Origin: Aspidiotus rigidus
Taxonomy: Eukaryota > Arthropoda > Insecta > Hemiptera > Diaspididae
DNA: 64,000 nucleotides
Reading direction: 5' to 3'
Assembly (NCBI GenBank): GCA_035079385.1
Contig: JAVHKY010000015.1
Location: 1,302,001-1,366,000, forward strand
Every line of letters begins with the position of its first letter. The first letter of the stretch is position 1. The notes below the pieces were generated by a model. The model was not told the DNA's origin and ran no database searches. It worked only from the letters and a program-made list of their open reading frames with translations. The position numbers and the translations under genes are program-made. Below, piece after piece: positions 32,063 to 45,700 of this stretch.

Positions 32063-35045
32063 TCCGCTGTGGCAAAAAAATTATTTATTGGTTTGAGCGT
32101 CTCCTTTCTCCCGAGCCAATCGCATAAACAACTTCTTCTTTTCCTTAAGGGCACGTCCGAAGCACTAATGCTTATTGGAAGGTTGTACTTTGGCTAAATT
32201 TGAGCAGTATTTTGAGAACAAATTAAAATTGGAGGAAATGAAAACAATGTTGGATTTATCCATCAAAAAGACGAGGAAAATCTTGCTAAAGGGAATGTCG
32301 GTCGTTGTGACTCGAGAAAATTTAGAAGACATTGAATTGGAATTTGCTCTTACCGGAAAAAATTATCAAATGATGAGACAACTACAAAATGTTAATAGAT
32401 GCAATCATGAAAAATTTAGTCTGGATGAGATCTGATGATGAGAATAAATGTATGTGCGATTTAAGTCATTGTCTCGTGAAAGTACAAACTAAGCTTTTGC
32501 GTAAAGGAACTACCTACGTAGGTACAACATTCTTTAGAACGGTAACAATATTATATCCCCCCCCCCCCGTTTATAAAGGTATTTGACGTTCTTCTCTAGA
32601 TTAGAACTTGGCTGCCTACAGCTTGTAGATCACTATACCGAAGTTTTCAACTGACGGCTAACTTTTTGCCACAACTTGGACGCAATCGAGACTGAGTCTA
32701 TATCTGTTCATCCCTCAAAGAGATCACCCTAATCGAGTTAGGTACGAAGAAAGTTGAATCATGATACGTAAAAATAATACAATTGTGAAGAGAACGCCTA
32801 TACGAGCTTACAATGATTCGAATTAGGCGTTCAAAGAACGAATAAATTATGTATCAGAAAAAAGATTCGTATTTCGATTCATAGAAGTTGAAATTTGCGT
32901 GGGTATCTATTTGTAAAAACGAGTAGTCGTTGTTGTTATTTTATTTTATTTTGCTCATCGTGATAGACAAACAAAGAAACGTGCGAAACAACTTAAATCT
33001 GTTAAGTTCGAAACTTGATAATAGGAAACCCACATCGGCTTCTTCAGCTCGATTTCTTCAGTCTAATGTCGTTTTCATTCTGTTGTAGGCCACCTTGTGA
33101 CGTCGTTCCCCAAAAAAATTGGAATTTATTTTGAGGACACTCTGAAATATCGTTTACTAAATGTCGTCACGCGATACTTTGCATATTTTATACACTATTA
33201 TACGTATATTGCTCGATTCTGTCCACGATTACGTTCGCTCCCTTCCTCTATACCTCTCCTATCTCTCTATTCGCTTTGTTAATCGAGTTGATAAGTATTG
33301 AAAATAGACGTCGAATCGCGACTAAGAGAAAGTCGTCTCAGTGGTCCCGATTTAGTAAAAGTTCGGAAAACAAAAGCCATAACCTTCCGGCCGCGTTTCT
33401 TCAAAAGGTCATTCTCGTCAATACCTAAAATTAAGGGCGACAATTAACCGAGATTCGAAAGTAGCCAATGGAGCAAATGTTAAGAGTAAATTATTCTGAA
33501 AATTACGAGAAGACAATATCGTTGTCGTCCTCGTCGTCATCAGGCATTCGGGTCGTTCGAAATGAACTACTACTCTCAGGTGGCTTTTCCTATGAACGTA
33601 TTACTTATAGCTCCTTCGGGTCTATAACTTATGCTCGGAAAACAACGATTGCTTAAAAAGTAAAATTATTAAATTCTCCAAACGCCCGACGCGTACTGGG
33701 ATCTTATACGTATATTTACGGAAGAAGAAGAAATGTCATAATTCAAAAAAATACGAGCACGAATCATTTGTCGTGATCTTTTTCTTTTTCGAGCCTTGTA
33801 GAAGGCTCGAGATGTGCGAGTATTACAAAAATTTCCATACGGTATCAATCGGAATTACAATATTCTATATGGAAATGAATACTATACGACAAGAAAAAGT
33901 TTTCCGTAAAGCACTTTATCAGATGTGCTCCTTTCCGAAAAGCGCTTTTCCATAAAGAACAAAGTTTTACTCGTTTCCTTCAAACAACAGTCAGAATGAT
34001 GGTAAATTCCGTTAAGTCTTCGACCGTACGTACCTCGTTCAATCAATAATGACTGGAGAACTGAAAATGGAAGCGAGGTAAGAGAGAATACCTACTAACT
34101 GCTCGAGAGAATATTTTTGACTCCCAATTTATTGTTATCGAATTGAACCTTTCTTCTTTTATTCATTAGACTAATCGTCATAGACGAAACATGAATCACT
34201 GGATGATAGTTTCAACGACTAAATATTTTCTAGAAAGGTGATAAGTAGAGAATGATGACAATTTCATGAAACTAAAAAACACATCACCTCATGATCGATG
34301 TGTCGAGGAAGTCGAAACGATGTTTGGTAATCATTTGCATGTATTCTGGCGTGGGTATGACAAGTTCATCTTCTTATCCGAAGACAAATTATCTACCGAA
34401 ATGGTGCGGAACGGCGAGAGTAATTTTCGTGAATTTATTTGTTTCGGAAATGAAGGTGTGCGGCCAAAACAGCGAGGGTTCTTAGATGCCATTAAACGAA
34501 CTATTTGTGGTAGGCTCAGTTGCGCTCGCTTACACGTGGAAAACCCCTCTCACAATTCGAAGTCAGGTCTTGTATGGTTACACTAGTCGTCATTAACCTA
34601 TGCTTTCTCGTGGTACCGTAATATATTTTGAATGACCAAGACTTCCGAAACCCAATGAAATGCGCACATTTCTCGGACAAACAATAATATTTTATTCGCT
34701 AAGCGAAGTTTTTTTTTTTATTGTCTTCTTCTTTGAATTTTTACCGCTTGAGGAGTCTCTTTTGGCAGACTTATTAGAAGAGAAGAATGAGGAGAGATTC
34801 TTCGCCGCTGGAAAACTTGCAAAATCTGATCATTATTATTCAGAAAAATAAAGACAAATCTGGGTGAATGAGTACTCGATCATCTTACAATCAATGTCCA
34901 TTATCAAAACTCTTATCTCTCTCTCTCCTTTCTTCCCTAGTCTGCTTTCTCACGTATTTTGAATAGCGTCTATGTTTATCGAATCTCTCGTGTAATGCAC
35001 TAGCGAGCTTTCTTTTTTTCCTTTACAATAAAAATTTTATTTCTT
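32063..35045. other. No gene recognised
   Basis: A frame at 32175-32435 (KTMLDLSIKKTRKILLKG) is protein-like but unassigned. A C-run lies at 32560-32568. A tight hairpin, TCGAGCCTT GTAG AAGGCTCGA, is near 33788-33809. Otherwise unique-looking DNA, possibly intron. Confidence 0.4.
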
Positions 35046-35060
35046 GATCCTGCTTTATGA

Positions 35061-35460
35061 GTCAGTACGCTTTTCAAACTGAACGCTGTTCATCAGATGC
35101 TGGGATCCGGCTGGAGAGGATAGCCAAGTCAGCAATTGCTATGCGTCACTTTTGCGCAACCGTCAGCCTCGACATAAGGAATGCATTCAATTCGATTCCA
35201 TGAAAGAAAATATTGGAAATTCTTGTGAACGCAGGAGTGCCCGCATACCTGCTTAGGATGATCAGCAGCTATCTTAGCTGTCGTGAAATCCAGGCAAAGA
35301 AGTCTGCGGGTACAGTAAAGCGCCCTGTGTGTACTTGTGAGGTGGCACAAAGGTCGGTCCTCGGGGCGCTTTTAACAGGATATTTAAGGTGAAGCTTATC
35401 TGCTATGCGGATGACACCCTGGTGGTATGCACTGCCAAAAGAGCAGGGTAAGCCGGACTC
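35061..35460 (+). pseudogene. R1-type RT core, broken
   Basis: Reading with stops: FQTERCSSDAGIRLERIAKS, motif A TVSLDIRNAFNSIP-stop, EILVNAGVPAYLLRMISSYL, motif B as AQRSVLGALL, motif C CYADDTLVVCTAKRAG-stop. Both motif C Asp are present. This is the only part of the family in the window that keeps palm motifs A to C. Confidence 0.75.
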
Positions 35461-36135
35461 TGGAGGTAGTGGCGATCGTCCACGTTGTCTGCTAAACAAT
35501 GTTGGAAAACACCTGGAAAGAGTGATAGCCAATCGACAGGAGAGCTATCTGAAGGAAAGAGATGTGATCTCTAGTAACCTGTACGGTTTTCAAACTGGAC
35601 GCTGCACATCAGATGCTGGGATCCGGCTGAAGAGGATAACCGAGTCAGCGATCGCTATAATAACACACTGGTGGTATGCACTGCCGAAACAACTGTAGCG
35701 GTGGAGAGCAGGGTGAACCGGGCTCTACAGGTAGTGACGCGTTGGATCGAGTCGGCTGGACTCGAACTTGCAGCTATTCACGACCCGTTGGAAGTTCAGG
35801 CCACCCACCTTTCGCCTGCAAGGTGTGGAAATTGAAACCAAGAAGCGATTTCGGCATCTGGTTTGATTCAACGTTGAACTTCAGGCACCATTTCCTGATG
35901 ACAACGCAAAAGGCAGGCATGGTAGTTGGATACTTAAGCCACCTGGGAGGACCGAGAGAAGCAAGAAGAAGGATCATCATGAGCACCGCCTTGTCGATCC
36001 TCCTATATGATGCGTCAGTATGGGCCGACTCCATGAAGATACCATACAGAAGGAGAGATGGTTAAGATCCAACAAAGAGCTGCGCTGAGGTGTGTTAGTG
36101 CCTACTGCACGGTTTCGACGGAGGCTCCTTGTGTA

Positions 36136-36780
<645 letters not shown>

Positions 36781-37716
36781 ACGTTCATCACCAATCGAGC
36801 TCCTTGCTGAAGAGAGAGCGGTGGTGTTCAAAGCAAAGAAGACAACGACGACTAACCAAGAAGCTTTACGAGTCAAGTAGGAGGCCGGCTCCTTGTTTCT
36901 TAAGTGGAAAGGAAGAACTGCCTAGAACGAGCTGGGTACATAGACAATCCGTGTGCTAATAGGCGACCTTGATGAGTGAATAAACCGACTCAATGTCAGC
37001 TGAACTTGCACCTGATACAGGTATTAAGCGGCCATGGCTGTTACAACAAGTTCCTGCACGAGAAGTTAATGAAAGTTGAGCAAGTAACGTGTTCGCATTG
37101 TAACCAAAGGCGGGATGATGGACCACAACACACCTTATTCGAGTGTCGTGGCGGCGTGAGCGGGACAAGCTTAGTCGGTCTCTTCAAGAGATTGGGGTAG
37201 ATGAAGCGCTTGACCCGAGTAGCCTGGTACCCACCATGCTAGGTTCCAACGAAGCATAAAACCAGATGTCGGCATTTGAGGCCCCCATCATGAAGAGGAC
37301 GATGGACGAGGAATGGAATAGGCATGGCCTACTCGACACCTGTGTACCACCAACTACCAGATTTGCGGAAGAGGATGAGGAAGATCACACTGAAGATAAA
37401 AGAAGGTGAAGAAACTCCAACAACGATCTTCTATATTGTGTAATGTGGTGGTGGTGTTGTTGTTGTTGATTGTGTTCTTATGCTTTTTACGTGCCAGGGG
37501 GCACTGCAGCTTGGAGGTTGCCAAAGCACCCGTGCAGTTGCCGAGTAGAAGAGGGGGTTCGCCAAGAATATTCTTCCTTCACTGAAGTTATGCCCGAAAG
37601 GGTCGATTCCGGTGTTGGAGGAAACAAAATCAAATGCATACGCAACCCGCACCTACTCCATCATTAAGGGCGGGCTGTGTTTGCAAATGCGACACAAAAG
37701 CGATCCTGCTTTATGA

Positions 37717-37864
37717 TATTTATTTCCGATTTTTTCAAGCTGGGATACTTTGTTGTGCTGTTTGTGAAGTTTCACAATAAATTGTTGGCGGAAAAGTGAT
37801 CCAGGGTAGCACAAGCCTCCCAAGTTCTTGGATAATGCCATTGCTAAGCAGTCTCTAGCCTAGT
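37717..37864. other. Short spacer
   Basis: Between the R1 target duplication and the PLE terminal region. Nothing recognised. Confidence 0.4.
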
Positions 37865-38000
37865 GTCTTAGAATTGATTCGATCCTCCTCCGACTATTCA
37901 TAATGGCAATATACTCACGAGAGTAAAAATCAGAAGCAGAAATATTACTCACGAGAGTAAAGAAAATTGCAAGAAGCGTAGAAATAATGTCGACACTCGA

Positions 38001-38031
38001 AGCGCTGTCAGTTGAAAAACCATCTTCAGCG
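38001..38031 (-). ncRNA. Hammerhead-like block, best-preserved first box
   Basis: The minus strand reads CGCTGAAGATGGTTTTTCAA, CTGACAGCGCT. The CTGAAGA box is canonical (CUGANGA); the second box is GACA rather than GAAA. It lies about 75 bp after the PLE stop codon, the same place as in the other PLEs. Confidence 0.38.
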
Positions 38032-38184
38032 AGAACAAAAAAGTAACTGACCCAACGATGAAACGAAACAACAACACCTGCAACTAGAGACGAAATGGAA
38101 AGAACTAATCTTCGAGTTGTGATTCATAAACAAGCTCGATCAGACCTTCGTCCGGTACATGCCTGTTCAGTATTTTTATGACGA

Positions 38185-38339
38185 CAGGCGCGAATCCACG
38201 GGGGATTCCCCCCCCCCTAAAACCCCCAAAAAACTCCAAAAAATCTGTAGTATCGAAGAAAATGTAAGAAAAAAGAAGGTCCTTTAGACTTTTTTTGAAT
38301 TATTTCCCCTCCCAAAGTGATCGTCTGGATTCGCGCCTG
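38185..38339. mobile_element. 155-bp TIR element with 6-bp TSD inside a PLE
   Basis: The ends CAGGCGCGAATCCA and, at the right, TGGATTCGCGCCTG, are 14-bp TIRs with at most one mismatch. TGACGA flanks both sides (38179-38184 and 38340-38345). The PLE near 46.86 kb shows an uninterrupted GGTGACGATGAA at the equivalent place. A C-run and A-rich interior, no coding capacity. Confidence 0.85.
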
Positions 38340-39310
38340 TGACGATGATGATCTATGTGTTCCAGGGCCGTGCGTTTGAAGTATGAATCCTCCTTATGGA
38401 GAAGAACCCTCTCGGAAGCTATGTCCACTGGTGATTAAGTGGTCAGCGAATGCCGAATCTCCCTCGCTGCCCTTCTCCCAGGCCTTCTTATGTTCAGCCA
38501 CCCTGATCCCAACCTACACACTCCACTCTTCTCCTTCTCGGGAACTCGGTTTTTTAGCTTAATAACGGGATTGTAGAACGCAGGACGAAAACCAAAGGGG
38601 CGTAGGGCCCTTCCTAACCAGAGGGAGAACTTTCCCAAGAAAAGAGCTCCTGGCTCATGGAGCGGGGGAGGGAGGTAGTAGAGTTGTGGTTCTTTCTAAC
38701 AACCCTCCTACGAACCATTTCATCTATGTCCAAATGAATCTCATTAACTCTGGCCAAATGTTTTATGGTTACTAACTCCTTCCTGAAGGCAGTTTGACTC
38801 ATTGGAATGTTGGTTAATCTATGGACGAAATTGTTCAACGCCGCATATTTGTGAGCGACCGAACAAAATGACGACCCTTGGACTAAAACATCGGTTGATG
38901 TATCTTCCCTATAAATCTCGAACCCCAGGACCCCATCTCTTTCGGAGACAGTCAAGTCCAGAAAGTTTATCGAGAAACCACCAACTTCCAAAGTAAATTT
39001 TATGGAAGGGTACAGACTATTTAAATACGTGAGAAACTCCGAGCAGAGATCTCGGTGAAGGAGAAGAGATCATATTCAAACTTGGACATAAACACCTCAG
39101 AGATTAGGGAACCTAAAGGGGACCCAGTAGGAATCCCCACCTCTTCGGGGAACTCAAAAACTTTTCTGTTGAATTTACAAAAATTCGGACACAAATCGAA
39201 AAGTTCACTCAACTCTTAATGAGGAGTGTTTTAAGTTCACGAGGAGCTCACTCAGGCCTTAGGGATGTTAGGGAACGGACCCACGACGTCAAGGGAACAA
39301 AGGGTCGAAC

Positions 39311-41829
39311 CCGGTGGGAGACGTTCGTTTTTTAGGTTGTGGCAGAGCAACGCGACCACACGCTTGAATTCGCATGATGATATGACGCGAGGACGGTCTG
39401 CACACTGGAGTGTACGATATCCTGCGCTTTTTCAGACTCTTATATCGTCACATGGAGTAGATTAAAAATCTTGAACATTAAAATTTGTCCATGACCCTTA
39501 TTGTATAGTATTTATCACATGGGAGTCAAGCAGTTTGTGACGTCAAGACCGATTTTTTTTTTCTTAAAAATTCTTATTAAATTTTGATACACGACTAATT
39601 TTCTCTAATTGCTCAAGTGTTACGGTGTAAATTCTTGTTGCATTAAATTCCAAGTTGAAAATAGGTGTGTGAAATGAACGTTAAAATTGAACTTATCTGA
39701 CGTTGGGTTGAAATTATAATATTTTTAACGAGCTTAATTTGAACTTTACAATTTTACTTTTTTCAAAGCTGCTCGAGCGTAAGGAAATGCCGGTACTTCA
39801 AAACTGGGTGGAGAAAACGAGAGCATTGACAACTCAGATAGAATGAAATCAAGAGATATGACTTCGAAATAATTCCCGTTTTTCGGGTATAAGAAGAATA
39901 CACTTCGAAAGAAAAATGAAAGAGACAATCGAGTACGAAGAAAGAAAAAAAGAAGAAGTAAAACGCTGAGACTAACGAAATAATTTTTTGAAGTGTCCTA
40001 CGAGGGCATGATTCGATGGGGTTGGAAGTACATTTTATATCAACGTGAAATTTCACGTTTCACGCGATTGGTTTACCGACAATGTTGAGCTTGTTGTCGT
40101 TAAAACTGCGAAACACGAGCAACAAGTGACTATATCGATATCCAAGCTCGCGAGTAATTCGTACAACTCGACGAACTAATCGAGAAGGGTATTAATAATT
40201 TTTTCAACAATGAGTCGGCTTTTATTGTGTTTTGTAGGAGGGGCGAAAACTTTTTTTCATCGGAGGATTTGCGTGTCGAGTTGTGATACGATTGATAGAA
40301 TTTTCATTCACCCATACAATATGTAGAAGGTACTCATAAAACAATAAAATATACGATATGAACGGTTAAAATGCGCATTAAAGTCGTCGTCACTACTGCA
40401 CAATATCGAGAATTTCACATCGCGTCGTCATCTGAAACATTTGCATTCGCCAAATACTTATGGCCTACTAAGCAACACTGTTTACCGAGCATGAACTAAC
40501 TATACGTGTATATATAAACTTATACGAGTCATTAGCGCACACCATGCCGGAAACTGTTCAATGGGCGGTAAGGACGCATTCCTCTTAACACGGAACGCGA
40601 ATTACCTGCTTTATGAAACGGGAAATGAAATACATGACAACAGGGACTGCTCGGAGTAATCGTGCGAGTAGACAGATATACATAGAGTATGGTGGCAAGG
40701 AGAGAATAATGCTTCGGAAGACGACGCGACCGTATTAAGGGTGGTTCGCGACACTTATTTATGAATTAAATTCGAAGCAGTGGCTGTTCGACAAGATAGG
40801 GGATGCCAAACTTCAAGGGCGTTTGTACATATTATCTATAGTTCATGAGGATTGTTACATTTTTGAAAGATTTTATGAGATTACACATCAGATCTCTGAA
40901 TTGCTCCGTTCTACTGCTTCGTATCACATCAGAGCGAAGAAAGCGCTTCAATTTCTAGATAAGTACCAGATCTCCACCCCACCTCGCTCACCTGGACAAT
41001 CTAGTGCAATGGAGCGAAGAACATCATAATTCATAATCCATTGGATGTTAGTAAATGTGCTGTCATTATTTTTACCCGCTCGAGAAATCCTATACGCACA
41101 ATCTAATGTGGTCGGTCGGCACTATACCTTTTTTTTTTAATATAAAGTGGGGGCTTTGACTATATACCTCTCATGGACTGAGCTAGGATGACGTTTAGCA
41201 GTGGAAAGATGTGATAAGAAAATAAAATGCGGAGGACTTAAAATAGGCGACTTGGTTGATTGCGGAGGGAGGAGAAGCGCTTTCACCCACGCTGCCTACG
41301 TTGGAGTCTGTTTCCACGGTCGTTTAACATAGCAGTATACGGACGAAGCTCAGTCTATAAGAGGTATCGACGAGTGAGGGTGTAGGATACAACATACGAG
41401 TAAGTGTATGCGTAAATTATTATCGAATTTGTGTTAGTTATGAAATAATGGCGAGCAGTCTGAGGACGCTAGAGGGTAGAAGAGAACTCTCTAAATACCC
41501 AACATCTCCAATCCACGTAACCTGTCCTAATATCGTGTGTGAGCATTTCCTCTCGGCTACTCTGACTAACTGGAATAATAAATTAATTGTAAACTAAAGA
41601 AAAGCAATGAGAGAAGTTCTCTGAGGCTCAGAGGTCTGAGTTACACGCTGTGACATATCGCTGTCCTTAGGACAGAGTAGTAAGGCTCAGGCGGTTCTTC
41701 AACATCGACTATGAAAGATGACATGTCCCCAAGGAATGTCTCTGGTGCTCAAAGGTCGTTGAGCCGAATGGAACACGGCCTTTGGAATGGAAGAAGCAGA
41801 GAAATAATAATCTAGACCAAGATTAAATC
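39311..41829. other. No gene recognised
   Basis: Unique-looking DNA with moderate CpG. Frames at 39746-40056 and 40823-41029 show no domain. Nothing repetitive was noticed. Confidence 0.45.
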
Positions 41830-42745
41830 GACTTTGTCTTTAAAACTGTATCCCGAAAATATATCGCATTAAAACTTATAGAAGAAGAAAACTTATCGGA
41901 TGAAAATTTATAGGACAGAAAATTAATCGCACAAAAATTTTCCACTCAATTTTTGGAGGATATTATCTAGAACTTCAAAAGATACCTGGATTTGAAGTTA
42001 GCGTTCTGTCATCAAAATTTGGTTTGTCATCTTGCACATTTCATGCGTTCGACGCCGTACTTGCTGCCGAAACAATTCCTTCAGAGGTCGAGGATGTTCG
42101 CCAATATTTTGAGAACACTTGGATCAGTAGGCCTCAAGGAAGAGGGCGGCGGAATCAGAAGTTCCCTCTTGCAATGTGGAATTGTTGCGAACATGCAATG
42201 AAATCCATACCGAAAACTAACAATAGCGTCGAGGGTTGGTATACAAGGCTTCGAGGCCACACTTGATCGTGTCCACCCTAACATTTTCAAGTTCCTTAAA
42301 GCCCTACACCGTGAGCAGAATCTCATTAGAGCGACTTCAGAACTGGTCATTGCGGGAAATCCTCTTCCGAAAAAGAGGAAGTATCTGAACAGTGCTAGAA
42401 GACTGAAGGGTTTGGTCGCGCGTCATGTTGACATTACGGACGCGACGTTGATAATTATAATACTGATGATGATAACGGAGTTTCTGAGGAAACACCCGTT
42501 CTTGTATATTTAAGAGGAATTGCCCACAACATCACATTCACCTCATGATATTTTTACACTGAATTTTTTTGACGAATTACTAGTGATGAATTTTTTATCT
42601 ATGCGATCAATTTTTGTGCGATAAATGTGCTATAAATTTAAATTCTATAAATTTTCGACCGCGATTGATTTTCGTTTACTATAAGTTTTCATTCGATAAA
42701 TATTTGTGGAATTGATTTTCGTGGAAACCTTTAAAACACGTTTTT
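41830..42745 (+). mobile_element. MULE-like element with word-repeat ends
   Basis: Both flanks of the coding relic contain runs of the same words in opposite orientation: left GAAAATATATCGCATTAAAA, GAAAACTTATCGGATGAAAA, TTTATAGGAC, AATTAATCGCACAAAAATTT; right, reverse-complemented, GAAAACTTATAG, AAATTTATAG, TTTATCGCACAAAAATTGAT. Exact ends and the 8-9 bp duplication were not resolved. Confidence 0.55.
42024..42511 (+). pseudogene. MULE-type transposase C-terminal region, frameshifted
   Basis: The frame gives EVEDVRQYFENTWISRPQGR, RNQKFPLAMWNCCEHAMKSI, PKTNNSVEGWYTRL. After a one-base shift near 42235 it continues GFEATLDRVHPNIFKFLKAL, HREQNLIRATSELVIAGNPL, PKKRKYLNSARRLKGLVA. The YFE.TWIGRP ... 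LWN ... (P)RTNN(A/S)VEGWH ... HP..(W/F)KFL..L..EQ series is characteristic of the C-terminus of MULE-type transposases and domesticated relatives in animals. The catalytic DDE region upstream is missing. Confidence 0.75.
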
Positions 42746-42749
42746 CTAT

Positions 42750-45700
42750 AAAATTACGGCTCATTATGACAAATTCAAATTTTATTTGATTACAATTCAC
42801 CGCCCCGATTGGAATACAAATACCCTTAGTAAAAGCAGTTCTCTTATTTCTGGTACTACTTCACCGTCTCATCAAATGTCGGTCAAGCTTTGAATGCAAG
42901 AATATTCATCGGACATTATGATGAGAATTGCGGCTTGAAGTCGAAACTTATTTGGTCCGATTACTTCGTCAAATTAGATATGACTATTTTTTTCCAAGTC
43001 TACTGACTGTAAAAGAAGGAAGAAAACAAATTTCTCGCGATAAATCAGCGTACTTACCTTATTTTCTAATAAGAATAATATATCTTCGTCAATTAGTTCG
43101 TCGTATTCTTCTTACCGTAAACATGCGCGTATGTATCTTGTTTTTTTTTTTTTTTTTATCGAAGTTCAAAGAGCGAGCTAAAGACCGTTTTACTAGAAAG
43201 TGTTTTACTTAACAGATCGTGATTTTTCTTCCTTTCTTCTGCGGTGAATTGTAATAAAATAAAATTTGAATTCGACTTAGTCTTCCTCCAGACGAGGAGA
43301 GGGATATTGACTCGGGCTGTAGATTCGATGATTTAAATTTCTTTATCGTACGCCCCGGGGGTTAGAGGTGTTTTGAGCAGTCTGTGTATAGAAGATTGAA
43401 TGACAGCAAATTTATATTGGTGAGGATGGATGGAAATATCCATCAACGTGTCTTAGCAGTGGATTTTGAAACTTGGAGTCGCGGAGTTATCAACAACTAT
43501 TTTCCTCGCCCGTAAGTTACCACCCGGACGTGGTGGAGGCCCACGCAGTGTGTCGCCTGTTCTCTGACGGTGGTCTGTCCTGAGTTGTGGTTTTTCTGCG
43601 CGTCAACGGGCTTGCGGACAGTATGACAGACGAGGGTGCTGCACAGACTGAATGAATGTGGATAGACCCGGTCATTTTGCCATAGACTAAACTGACCACC
43701 CAGGTCGTACGTAGGTCACCTAGATCGAGAGACTCGGGTGTTGCAGACTGAGCTGACCACTTCTACTGCCCCCCGAACCCTGTGTCGCATGCGGTCTGGG
43801 GTCCTGATTGGGCTTGTCCCCTGGAATCCGCTGCTGGACCTACAAACTAGAGTGGTGTTTTGTGCTGATTGAGTGCCCCCATGGTGCTTGACTGAGTTAT
43901 TGTTGTCTGGTGCCTTTGCGGATACCGAAGCACTGGACTTGAGTTCCGAATGTGAAAATAGTTTGAGTTGGCTGCGACTATATGGGCATCTCCCAAAAAC
44001 GTTTACTGTTTAAATTAAAAATTTGCGACTAAGTGACATTGATTTTATTTTATCTCGTGTTATGTGTCGCGAGGTCGAGGAACGCATCCGCGTTGTTCAC
44101 TTCTATGTCTGCATCTGGTCGGCGCTCGGTAAGGTCGTGGTTTAGTAGTGGATTTACGGTGAGGTCCTGGTGGTCGGGGCGCTGTAACGAAGAGTACTAG
44201 GAGGAAGGAAACTTTGAGGCTAACTATATCATAGGGAAGTATATAAAAATAACTATCTTCCTTGCAGGATAGAGAAGAACCGAAAACCGTCAACTACGGT
44301 GTAGGCAGTCACCCCTGTCTCAGGACCATATTCATATATGTAAGTCTGTACTGAGATTGCAGTGAGAACACTGAATCATCAAAAAGTTCACAGTTCTGAA
44401 TGTGTACTATCGACATGTCGTATAGCTCGGTAGATAATAATATCATTACACCTGCCAAACCTCTCTGCGAGTAGCGCAGTGACCAAGATTGCAGCGTAAC
44501 GGAATCTTACATATATGGGGTTACAAACTGCTTGATAGCCCTGACCCCCTATATAAATGACTTTAGGTCCTGCTTTCACAGCTTTCAAGTCACGTTCCAT
44601 ACTATTTTCTTAGTTTCCGCCAGTGACTGAGCACGGTAAGGAAAACTCTGGCAATGAAAACCCTACCGTAGCCGTAAGGTGTGAGGACCAGGCAGCTCAC
44701 GGGGATAATATTATGTTTGTGAAAGATGATTTGGGAAAAGTGAAGCAGCTTCCTTGATGACTCTTCACACTGCAGCTTCATTACAGATGAAAATAATAAC
44801 AAACGACAAGAGTACTCGTGCCGATTTGGATGTAATAGATTGGCTCTTTAAGCTGATGCGCTCGGGCGGGTTACTGGAAGATGATTCTTACGCATATAAA
44901 AGACGTCCGAGAAGAGAAAATCCCAAACAAAGGCGGAGAAAGGTTACACTACGAGTGTGCATCGTTACTTATTATTCCAGTTCACTACAAGGACTCCGAA
45001 TAGCCGATATTCGTTGACTCGTAAAACAATAAAACTTTAAAAACACGTTTCGCAACCTCAGCATAGAGTGCAGCATATGAGAGTGAAGGAGCAGACGCTC
45101 TAACCGGACAAACAGCAGAGCAGGTTGAGTATCTGCAGGTACAAGTTCAAGAGGCAATCCAAACGATCCATCAGATCGATCATTTCTGTGCACAAGAATG
45201 CGCCGAGCAGAAGCGCCGAATTGAGCTGTTAATGAACTGAAGAAGTTTCAAGAAGAGCGCCACCATCAGTGCAGCAGGTCAACTAGCTGGTAATGAATGA
45301 AGATCTCTCAGTCAAACACGCTCCCTGACTCCTTCTCATTCAAGCCTTGATGGAGCCTTGAAAAATTCAATTCACCTGAGACTAACACTTTTCTTCTTAA
45401 TCATCCGATGTGTAAATCATCGTGTAGCTAACGAAAAAATATCCCGCTTGTAAACAACTTTACACTAGTATTACTATTTGGGTAATAATGTTACTCAAAC
45501 TGGTAGTAGAATTTCAAATTGATTCTGCAAATGAAAAGCGGACAAAGACAGTCAAGATGGAGAAAGGGGAAAACGGATCGATCTTTATGGAGAGAGAGAA
45601 ATACGTACGTACATACCTATATCGAAAAATACCTTTATTTTGTTTACCTCAGTTTACTTTTCACTTCTTTCTCTGTAGAATGAAGCTTTTTAAAATTCCA

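Larger units (their letters stand above)
37865..39310 (-). pseudogene. PLE RT / GIY-YIG remnant, 5'-truncated
   Basis: From about 39310: PTGSPLGSLISEVFMSKFEY (motif B), then a deletion of about 75 bp that removes the YVDD motif (near 39055; the sequence jumps from the CTCGGTGA codons to SSGQ-like codons). Next come MEVGGFSINFLDLTVSERDG, YREDTSTDVLVQGSSFCSVA, ATLKHLARVNEI-type linker and GKFSLWLGRALRPFGFRPAF. The GIY-YIG core is partly deleted near 38500-38560. The C-terminus VPDEGLIELVYE ends at TAG (38105-38107). The terminal region to 37865 has two TACTCACGAGAGTAAA direct repeats. A MITE splits it at 38185. Confidence 0.85.

Noticed and set aside
34266..34586. A 106-codon frame (MKLKNTSPHDRCVEEVETMF)
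   Set aside because: No splice signals, domain or repeat context; not distinguishable from chance.
43490..44330. Possible LTR of a retrotransposon in the GC-rich interval
   Set aside because: No TG..CA ends, primer-binding site or matching second LTR was found.
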